From assembly GCA_003229755.1 (NCBI GenBank), contig QIFJ01000107.1, forward strand, positions 1 through 19,943: a stretch of DNA of 19,943 bases. The letters run 5' to 3'. Made by a program: the position numbers and the translations under genes. The notes beneath the pieces were generated by a model, which saw nothing but the letters and a program-made list of their open reading frames with translations, was not told the DNA's origin and did no database searches. Positions within the stretch are counted from its first letter, which is position 1. Every line of letters starts with the position of its first letter. This document shows positions 13,934 through 19,943 of this stretch, piece after piece. This stretch comes from Pseudomonadota bacterium (GTDB lineage Bacteria > BMS3Abin14).

Positions 13934-14063
13934 AAAAGGGTTTAAGTTACCGATAAATCATTTTTTTTTACCATCATTCCACAAATCTACAGGTATCGGT
14001 GATAATGCCCCTCAGACAGCCGTTATAAAGCCGTAAATTACTATTTTTTAAAGTGTTTTTAGC

Positions 14064-14083
14064 CTTTCCACACCTGTGGAAAA
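14064..14083. promoter_or_regulatory. paired inverted DnaA boxes upstream of dnaA
   Basis: TTTCCACA-CC-TGTGGAAA is a perfect inverted repeat (14065-14082). On the minus strand it reads TTTTCCACA (14083..14075), which fits TTWTNCACA. The plus-strand copy CTTTCCACA (14064-14072) has one mismatch. The boxes lie 70 bases before the dnaA start, a natural place for autorepression or an upstream part of the origin. Confidence 0.7.
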
Positions 14084-14152
14084 CCCTGTGTGTAAGTAAA
14101 GAGCGAATAGACGTCGTTCTGTCCGCTCAAAACCTCTGGAATTAAACAGAAA

Positions 14153-15514
14153 ATGCCTGCTACCGATTTGTGGAACAGAGTTCTCGACTCCCTTAAGGAC
14201 GAGGTAAACGCCCACATATATAACACATGGTTCGACCCCCTCGAACCTAAATCCCTGGATAAAAAGAACCTGGTTCTGGAAGCTCCACATTCCTTCATCC
14301 GTGACTGGATAGAGGAGAACTACATAACCACCATGACAAAATCGGTCCAGTTCCTGTCCGGCAGGAAACTGGCTGTCAAGATAGTTGTTGGAGATGGAGC
14401 CATGGACGAGCCCGGGGTACCTGAACCCGAACCTGCAGAGGATGCGGCGATCACCCATCCTGCCGAATATCATAATGCAAGATCAAACAACAGAAGCCTG
14501 AATCCAAAATATACCTTTGACTCCTTTGTCGTAGGTTCCTCGAACCAGTTTGCCCATGCAGCTGCTATGGCGGTCGCTGAGCACCCTGCAAGATCCTACA
14601 ATCCTCTTTTTATTTACGGTGGTGTCGGTCTCGGAAAAACTCACCTCATGCACGCCATCGGGCATCACGTACTGAGACATAACCCTTCCTCCAAGCTCTG
14701 TTACCTGTCCTCAGAAAGGTTTATGAACGACCTGATAAACTCTCTGCGGTTCGACCGCATGGTTCAGTTCAGGGAGATGTACAGAAACATGGACGTTTTA
14801 CTGGTAGACGACATCCAGTTCATAGCCGGCAAGGAAAGAACCCAGGAGGAATTCTTCCATACCTTTAATACTCTCTTTGACTCTCACAAACAGATTGTGG
14901 TTTCGTCTGACAAGTTTCCAAAAGAGATCCCGGACCTGGAAGAGCGCCTGCGCTCCCGTTTTGAATGGGGTCTTGTGGCTGACATACAACCACCGGACCT
15001 GGAAACAAAAGTTGCTATCCTGGAGAAAAAAGCAGAGCTTTCCAGCATCTCTCTTCCGAAGCAGGTCTCGCTTTTCATGGCGGAAAATACAACGTCAAAC
15101 ATCAGGGAGCTCGAGGGTTATCTGTTGCGGGTCGTTGCTTTTGCCACCATTAAGAAAGCAAAATTTATAACCATGGAGCTGGTTGAGGAAGCTCTGAAAA
15201 ACTTCCTTGACCAGAAGCAAAATACTATTACTGTGGACCAGATACAGAAAGAGTTTGCCAGTTTTTACAACCTCAAGATTAGCGACCTGAAATCCAAAAA
15301 GAAAAATAAAGCCCTCATCCTGCCGCGACACGGAGCCATGTTCCTTACCCGGCGCCTCACCGATCTCTCCCTCCCAGAGATCGGCAGACAGTTTGGGGGA
15401 AGAGATCACACCACCGTTATGCACGCTCTGCAAAAGGTGGAAAACATACTGGGGAACGACCCCGACTATGAGAGAACGATGGATGCTCTTACCAGAAAGA
15501 TAGAAGACCTGTAA
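14153..15514 (+). CDS. dnaA: chromosomal replication initiator DnaA
   Basis: 453 residues, the AAA+ initiator. Domain I (1-75) begins DLWNRVLDSLKDEV with NTWFDPLEP. A short acidic linker is at 84-105. The ATPase core begins NPKYTFDSFVVGSSN and has Walker A GGVGLGKTH (156-164) and Walker B LLVDD (216-220). Sensor regions and the DNA-binding domain IV end with the box-reading signature GGRDHTTVMHA (about 415-425). The ATG at 14153 fits the family start; only a weak purine stretch precedes it. It is divergent from rpmH/rnpA, with DnaA boxes on both sides, so it is probably autoregulated. Confidence 0.98.
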   Translation: MPATDLWNRVLDSLKDEVNAHIYNTWFDPLEPKSLDKKNLVLEAPHSFIRDWIEENYITTMTKSVQFLSGRKLAVKIVVGDGAMDEPGVPEPEPAEDAAITHPAEYHNARSNNRSLNPKYTFDSFVVGSSNQFAHAAAMAVAEHPARSYNPLFIYGGVGLGKTHLMHAIGHHVLRHNPSSKLCYLSSERFMNDLINSLRFDRMVQFREMYRNMDVLLVDDIQFIAGKERTQEEFFHTFNTLFDSHKQIVVSSDKFPKEIPDLEERLRSRFEWGLVADIQPPDLETKVAILEKKAELSSISLPKQVSLFMAENTTSNIRELEGYLLRVVAFATIKKAKFITMELVEEALKNFLDQKQNTITVDQIQKEFASFYNLKISDLKSKKKNKALILPRHGAMFLTRRLTDLSLPEIGRQFGGRDHTTVMHALQKVENILGNDPDYERTMDALTRKIEDL

Positions 15515-15614
15515 ACCTGCCTCACTAACAGACCAACAAAAACCCCTGTAATTCAGAATCCGAAAAACACAAGTTCTGCGAAAACATCCTTCGTTGAAAA
15601 CCTGTTACTAACTC

Positions 15615-15795
15615 TCTGGATAAATCTATGAAATAATATTACCAATCTTTTTCTGTGGATTAATAAATTACATCCCCATATTCTCCCACAGAATCATCCA
15701 CACCTGTTTTTCTTTACTTTCGGATATTTATAGACCTTTCCCCGAAATCCACAGTTACTTCTTTACCTACTACTATATTTTACTTATAATTAAAG
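15615..15795. other. probable chromosomal origin oriC (DnaA boxes, CTA repeat, AT-rich unwinding region)
   Basis: The 520-base dnaA-dnaN spacer contains near-consensus DnaA boxes: TTATCCAGA (minus, 15615-15623), TAATCCACA (minus, 15654-15662), TCATCCACA (plus, 15694-15702) and AAATCCACA (plus, 15745-15753). Thirteen bases after the last box comes CTACTACTA (15767-15775), then an AT-rich run to about 15795. Box, CTA repeat and AT-rich DNA in this order and strand match the Bacillus subtilis DnaA-trio unwinding element. The bipolar gene layout agrees. The rest of the spacer (15796-16020) holds the dnaN leader with no clear gene. Confidence 0.78.
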
Positions 15796-16034
15796 AAGTG
15801 TTAAGTGACGCTTACGGTGAAAGTGGCCTTCACAATAATCATACCTTATCATGATCACCGTATATGCAGCGACAGAGTAATGGCGGGATAATAGTTCTCG
15901 CACACAAGAGCCCGAAGAGTTTATTTCGAGCAAATGATAGATCGCCGAAAAATACTGCACTGTCAGGGTGTGTCTGTATGACCGAAACACTGGGCCATCT
16001 CTGACAATCACAAACCAAGAACAGGAGGTCTGTG

Positions 16035-17153
16035 GTGTTAGCGTTCTCAGTAAACAGGGAAGATTTTCTCCGGGGTTTGTCCCGCGTACAGAATATCGTT
16101 GAGAGAAAGAATACAGTTCCTATTCTTAGTAACGTTTTGTTGGACGGGACAGGGGACAAGCTCAAACTGCTGGCGACGGATATGGAAATTGGTCTTTCGG
16201 GATACATTAAGGCAGCCACAAAAAGCGAGGGTGCTGTTACCATATCAGCGAGAAAGTTGTTTGAAATAATAAAAGAGCTTCCGACAGAATCAGAAGTCAC
16301 GCTTCAGGTTAAGGACAACAATGTATCACAAATAACTTGCGGCACCTCCTCTTTTGAGTTGAAAGGCCTTCCAGCTCAGGATTTTCCAAACCTTCCAGCT
16401 TATGAAGACGCCAACTTCTTTTCTCTCGACTCCACGGCCTTCAAGGAGATGATAAGGAAAACAATTTATGCGGCATCTACGGACGAGACCAGATACAATC
16501 TCACAGGGATACTTTTTTCCATGGAGGAGGACTCCGGAAAGGGGTTTGTTCGTATGGTGGCAACGGACGGCCACAGGCTTGCGATGGTGGTCAGGGAGGC
16601 CAACGGAAAGATTCGGCCAGGCGAGAGTGTTGTAATACCCAGGAAATCACTTAACGAGGTTAAACGTTTGCTGGACGAGGGAGACGGTGACATAGAGCTT
16701 GACTTTGCAAAACAGCACGGCGTTTTCAGGAAAAACTCAACAGTGCTTACAACACGTCTTATAGATATGTCGTTTCCAAGTTATCAACAGGTGGTTCCGA
16801 AAGGTGATATGGGCGCTGCTATAGTTTCAAGAAAGGCTCTCACGTCAGCCATTCGAAGAGTATCTCTTTTGTCATCTGAAAGGTCTCGTGCGGTCAAGTT
16901 CGCTTTTTCCGGAATCGAGCTTGAGATCCATACCAACAACCCGGACCTGGGAGCGGCAACTGAATCGGTGCCGATTCAGTACGACGGCGATGATATGGAA
17001 ATAACCTTCAACGCCAAGTACATGCTAGACACACTCGGAACAATGGATGCGGACGACATTACCGTAAACCTTTCTGATGAGTTAAGCCCTTGCCTGATAA
17101 CCCAGAAAGAAGACGATGGATACATAGCGGTTATCATGCCCATGCGCGTCTGA
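16035..17153 (+). CDS. dnaN: DNA polymerase III beta sliding clamp
   Basis: 372 residues, the ring-shaped dimeric processivity clamp. It begins MLAFSVNREDFLRGLSRVQNIVERKNTVPILSNVLL, the usual first domain start (written here in family form, SVNREDF... and TVPILSN). VRMVATDGHRLAMV and the C-terminal YIAVIMPMRV are diagnostic. Two GTG codons stand in tandem at 16032 and 16035. AGGAGG (16023-16028) is three bases from the first and six from the second, so the second is preferred. recF follows two bases after the stop. Confidence 0.96.
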   Translation: MLAFSVNREDFLRGLSRVQNIVERKNTVPILSNVLLDGTGDKLKLLATDMEIGLSGYIKAATKSEGAVTISARKLFEIIKELPTESEVTLQVKDNNVSQITCGTSSFELKGLPAQDFPNLPAYEDANFFSLDSTAFKEMIRKTIYAASTDETRYNLTGILFSMEEDSGKGFVRMVATDGHRLAMVVREANGKIRPGESVVIPRKSLNEVKRLLDEGDGDIELDFAKQHGVFRKNSTVLTTRLIDMSFPSYQQVVPKGDMGAAIVSRKALTSAIRRVSLLSSERSRAVKFAFSGIELEIHTNNPDLGAATESVPIQYDGDDMEITFNAKYMLDTLGTMDADDITVNLSDELSPCLITQKEDDGYIAVIMPMRV

Positions 17154-17155
17154 AT

Positions 17156-18271
17156 ATGAGGCTTCTCTGGGCCGAGCTGGACCGATTCAGGAATCTGAAA
17201 AAACAGAAGGTCTATCTTCATCCCCGCTTCAACCTGCTTGTTGGAGGGAACGGTCAGGGAAAGACTAACTTTTTGGAGGCGGTCGGATATTTGGGAACCC
17301 TCAAATCGTTCAAATCGGCGAGCAGGTTAGAAATGATCGAACATGGCGCCGACATGTGCAGAGTAACCGGCAGATTTGAAAATGTGCTGACAAGCTGGAC
17401 AGCCTCTTTCTCACTGGCGCACGATGGCCGAGCGCAGTTTCTTGACGAGAAGAAGATACCATCTCCTGATGAGTACCTGAGATGGTCGGGAGTTGTGAGT
17501 TTTATTCCGGAGGATGTAGGTCTGGTCTCAGGAAGCCCGACGTCAAGGAGAAGAGCCATTGACAGGGCGATCTTTCAGAAGACAGATGGATACGCTGTCG
17601 AATACAGAAAGTTTCTGAGGGTTCTGAGAAACAGGAATGCGCTCTTAAGGAGCCCAAACACCTCGGATAAAGAATTGAAAAGCTGGACACGATCCCTTTC
17701 CGGTGTTGCCTCTGGAATAATCAGGCACAGGGTCGGATTTCTTTCAGAGATCAACCCGCACATGGAGCGCATCGGCAAAGAGTTGGGTCTTGACGGAAAG
17801 CTCACCCTGAACTACCTTCCCACCTTTCGCCTGGAGAGCAACGCTTCGAAAGAGGACATCACAGAGGCTCTTGATAAAGGTTTTATGGATGGGAAGACGC
17901 GCGACATGAAGGCCTGTCATACTACGATTGGACCACACAGGGACGATATAAGTTTTTTTCTTGGTGGACAGAGCCTCGCAAGGTACGGTTCCCAGGGGCA
18001 GAAGAGGGCCGCTGTTCTTGCGTTTAAACTGTCCGTTGCCAAGTCTCTGAAAGACACGCGGGGCAGCTACCCGTTGGTGCTGTTAGATGACGTTGCCTCT
18101 GAGTTGGATGAAACAAGAAGAAAAGCCCTGGGTTCGTTGATCACGGACATTGATGCCCAGTTTGTTGTTACCACAACCGGCGACGACTATATGTTCCTGT
18201 CTGACCGTAAAGGGTACGTTATGATAGTAAAAGACGGGAAAATAGAAAAAGTAACGAACGAGGGAGATTAA
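17156..18271 (+). CDS. recF: DNA replication/repair protein RecF
   Basis: 371 residues from the ATG two bases after the dnaN stop. The frame is open further upstream inside dnaN (to 17090), but those 22 residues are dnaN shadow, and RecF starts at MRLLWAELDRFRNL. It is an SMC-like ATPase that helps load RecA on gapped DNA with RecOR. It has Walker A GGNGQGKTN (30-38), the ABC signature in YGSQGQKRA, and Walker B PLVLLDDVASELD. Length is normal. There is no separate Shine-Dalgarno, so coupling to dnaN translation is likely. It sits in the classic dnaA-dnaN-recF-gyrB order. Confidence 0.96.
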   Translation: MRLLWAELDRFRNLKKQKVYLHPRFNLLVGGNGQGKTNFLEAVGYLGTLKSFKSASRLEMIEHGADMCRVTGRFENVLTSWTASFSLAHDGRAQFLDEKKIPSPDEYLRWSGVVSFIPEDVGLVSGSPTSRRRAIDRAIFQKTDGYAVEYRKFLRVLRNRNALLRSPNTSDKELKSWTRSLSGVASGIIRHRVGFLSEINPHMERIGKELGLDGKLTLNYLPTFRLESNASKEDITEALDKGFMDGKTRDMKACHTTIGPHRDDISFFLGGQSLARYGSQGQKRAAVLAFKLSVAKSLKDTRGSYPLVLLDDVASELDETRRKALGSLITDIDAQFVVTTTGDDYMFLSDRKGYVMIVKDGKIEKVTNEGD

Positions 18272-18274
18272 AGG

Positions 18275-19943
18275 TTGGCTGAAACCAAAAAGAAAAAGAA
18301 GGTCAGAACCGCCATGCTCTCCGAAGGCGCCGGAAAATCAGCCAGAGCCGCGGCAAAGGCGCAAAAACCCCCTGCCAGAAAAAAATCTATGACCGCAACG
18401 CGGGCCAGGATGTACACCGCAAAGGAGATCAAGGTCCTTGAAGGACTGGAAGCGGTTCAACGCAGACCAGCAATGTACATAGGAAACACTTCCACCGAGG
18501 GCCTTCATCACCTGGTGTACGAAGTGGTGGATAACAGCATCGATGAGGCCATGGCTGACTACTGCGACAAGATCCTTGTTACTATCAGAGCTGACAACAG
18601 TGTCATCGTGGAGGACAACGGTCGCGGCATCCCGGTAGACAGGCACAAGGAGGCAAAAAAACCCGCAGCGGAAGTTGTTATGACAACCCTTCACGCAGGC
18701 GGGAAGTTCGAAAGCTCCGCCTATAAAGTATCGGGTGGTCTCCACGGTGTCGGGGTTTCCGTTGTAAATGCTCTTTCCGAGTGGCTTCTCCTGGAGATCA
18801 GGCGGGAGGGCAAGGTCTACCAACAGTCCTATAAAAGGGGTAAACCCACCGGCAAGCTGGAATCCATTGGTAAGACCAGAAAAACTGGGACCAAGATAAC
18901 CTTCCTGCCGGACAGCAAGGTCTTTGAGACGACGGAGTACTCTTTCGATATCCTGTCAAAGCGCTTAAGAGAACTTTCCTTCCTTAATGCCGGCGTATAT
19001 ATAAAGATCGAGGATGAACGGGCGGACAAGAAGAACGAATTCCAGTACAAAGGCGGAATAATTTCCTTTGTGGAGCATCTGAACAGGAACAGGGCCGTTG
19101 TCCACAAGAAGCCCATCTCCATATCCGGCAAGAAGGGTGAAGTTGAAGTGGATATCGCTCTCCAGTACAATGACGGTTACACCGAAAACCTCTTTTCTTT
19201 TGCCAACAATATCAATACCCACGAGGGGGGAAGCCATCTTGTGGGGTTCAAAGCGGCGCTTACCAGGACGGTGAACCACTACGCATCTTCCAACAACCTC
19301 CTGAAAAATGTAAAAAACGGCCTGACAGGAGACGACATTCGGGAGGGACTTACTGCCGTTATATCTGTGAAGCTTGCCAATCCCCAGTTCGAGGGCCAGA
19401 CCAAGATGAAGCTGGGCAACAGCGAGATCAAGGGTCTTGTAGAGACACAGGTGAACGAGGGCCTCTCGAACTTTATGGAGGAAAACCCCACTGTTGCCAG
19501 AAAGATAGTGGCCAAGGCGAGTGAGGCTGCCAGAGCTCGAGACGCGGCAAGAAAGGCCAAGGAGCTTACCAGACGAAAGGGTGCTCTGGAGATATCGGAC
19601 CTCCCTGGCAAGCTGGCAGACTGCCAGACTAAAGACCCTGCCCTGGCGGAGCTGTTCCTGGTTGAGGGAGACTCCGCGGGAGGTTCAGCAAAGCAGGGCC
19701 GGGACCGCAGAACACAGGCGATCTTGCCCCTGAGAGGCAAGATCCTGAACGTCGAAAAGGCACGCTTCGACAAGGTTCTGTCCAACCAGGAGATCAGGAC
19801 AATTATCACCGCCCTCGGTTCGGGGGTAGGAAGCGAGGAGTTTGACCCGGCCAAGCTCAGATATCACAAGATAATCATCATGACTGACGCGGACGTTGAC
19901 GGATCCCACATACGAACCCTGCTCCTGACCTTTTTTTACAGGC
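18275..19943 (+). CDS. gyrB: DNA gyrase subunit B (3' end beyond window) with a basic N-terminal extension
   Basis: 556 codons are visible with no stop. The GHKL ATPase domain has YEVVDNSIDEAMADYC, VEDNGRGIPVD, GGLHGVGVSVVNALSE and QTKMKLGNSEIKGLVE. The Toprim domain has LFLVEGDSAGGSAKQGRDR, PLRGKILNVEKA and IIIMTDADVDGSHIRTLLL, so the catalytic Glu and DxD are present. The start is TTG at 18275, three bases after the recF stop, with GGGAG eight bases upstream. ATGs at 18314 and 18389 lack good ribosome sites. From the TTG the family motif IKVLEGLEAV begins at residue 52, about 42 later than in E. coli; the extra part is Lys/Ala/Arg-rich (KKKKK near residue 5). Confidence 0.97.
   Translation, partial: MAETKKKKKVRTAMLSEGAGKSARAAAKAQKPPARKKSMTATRARMYTAKEIKVLEGLEAVQRRPAMYIGNTSTEGLHHLVYEVVDNSIDEAMADYCDKILVTIRADNSVIVEDNGRGIPVDRHKEAKKPAAEVVMTTLHAGGKFESSAYKVSGGLHGVGVSVVNALSEWLLLEIRREGKVYQQSYKRGKPTGKLESIGKTRKTGTKITFLPDSKVFETTEYSFDILSKRLRELSFLNAGVYIKIEDERADKKNEFQYKGGIISFVEHLNRNRAVVHKKPISISGKKGEVEVDIALQYNDGYTENLFSFANNINTHEGGSHLVGFKAALTRTVNHYASSNNLLKNVKNGLTGDDIREGLTAVISVKLANPQFEGQTKMKLGNSEIKGLVETQVNEGLSNFMEENPTVARKIVAKASEAARARDAARKAKELTRRKGALEISDLPGKLADCQTKDPALAELFLVEGDSAGGSAKQGRDRRTQAILPLRGKILNVEKARFDKVLSNQEIRTIITALGSGVGSEEFDPAKLRYHKIIIMTDADVDGSHIRTLLLTFFYR

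Noticed and set aside
13851..14036. 61-residue plus-strand frame before dnaA starting at GTG
   Set aside because: AGGAGG touches the GTG with no spacing, the peptide resembles nothing, and the region looks like foldable non-coding sequence.
15839..16300. 153-residue minus-strand frame overlapping the dnaN start
   Set aside because: Shadow of dnaN and its leader; no ribosome site or recognised domain.
17090..17155. Upstream extension of RecF into dnaN
   Set aside because: It overlaps the conserved dnaN C-terminus; the ATG right after the dnaN stop matches the family start.
1..19943. CRISPR arrays, tRNA or rRNA genes, transposases
   Set aside because: I looked for regularly spaced repeats, cloverleaf-like or rRNA landmark sequences, and transposase motifs, and saw none.

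Overview
The window looks like the replication-origin neighbourhood of a Gram-negative bacterium. Everything left of about 13.5 kb reads on the minus strand, and dnaA-dnaN-recF-gyrB reads on the plus strand. The evidence for a Gram-negative envelope is a long YidC with a periplasmic domain, plus a bactofilin. The gene order (rpmH-rnpA-yidD-yidC-mnmE-mnmG-rsmG-parA-parB-bactofilin-atpI-atpB-atpE-atpF'-atpF-atpH) resembles that of deltaproteobacteria in the broad sense (Desulfobacterota and relatives). That placement is inferred from synteny and is not proven. The spacers carry many small hairpins and short direct repeats.

Layout from left to right. 1-3866 (minus): F0F1 ATP synthase operon atpI, atpB, an unusual three-hairpin c-type gene, atpE, atpF', atpF, atpH, with the first codon of atpA at the left edge. 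3904-5976 (minus): overlapping parA-parB-bactofilin, with a perfect parS at 6179-6194. 6367-11022 (minus): rsmG, mnmG (a second parS lies inside its first codons) and mnmE, separated by repeat-bearing spacers. 11041-13520 (minus): yidC, yidD and rnpA, tightly packed. rpmH (ribosomal protein bL34) lies wholly inside the 5' part of the rnpA reading frame, in another frame. 13560-14152: divergent rpmH/rnpA promoter, short repeats, a foldable segment and paired DnaA boxes before dnaA. 14153-15514: dnaA. 15515-16034: probable oriC, with near-consensus DnaA boxes, a CTA-repeat (DnaA-trio-like) and an AT-rich stretch. 16035-19943: dnaN, recF and gyrB, the last cut by the window end.

Together these genes cover initiation and clamp loading (DnaA, DnaN, RecF, gyrase), origin segregation (ParA/ParB/parS), ribosome and tRNA maturation (bL34, RNase P protein, MnmE/MnmG, RsmG), membrane protein insertion (YidC/YidD) and energy conversion. 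YidC is also the known insertase for F0 c subunits.

Two items stand out. (1) The 247-residue protein encoded between atpB and atpE has three c-subunit hairpins, and none keeps the ion-binding carboxylate (Ser66, Gln146, Gln230). The neighbouring single-hairpin AtpE keeps a complete two-carboxylate, Na+-type site. This suggests a mixed rotor with a built-in non-coupling segment, or a non-rotor role. (2) rpmH is nested out of frame inside a long rnpA frame, an arrangement I know as unusual from Thermus.
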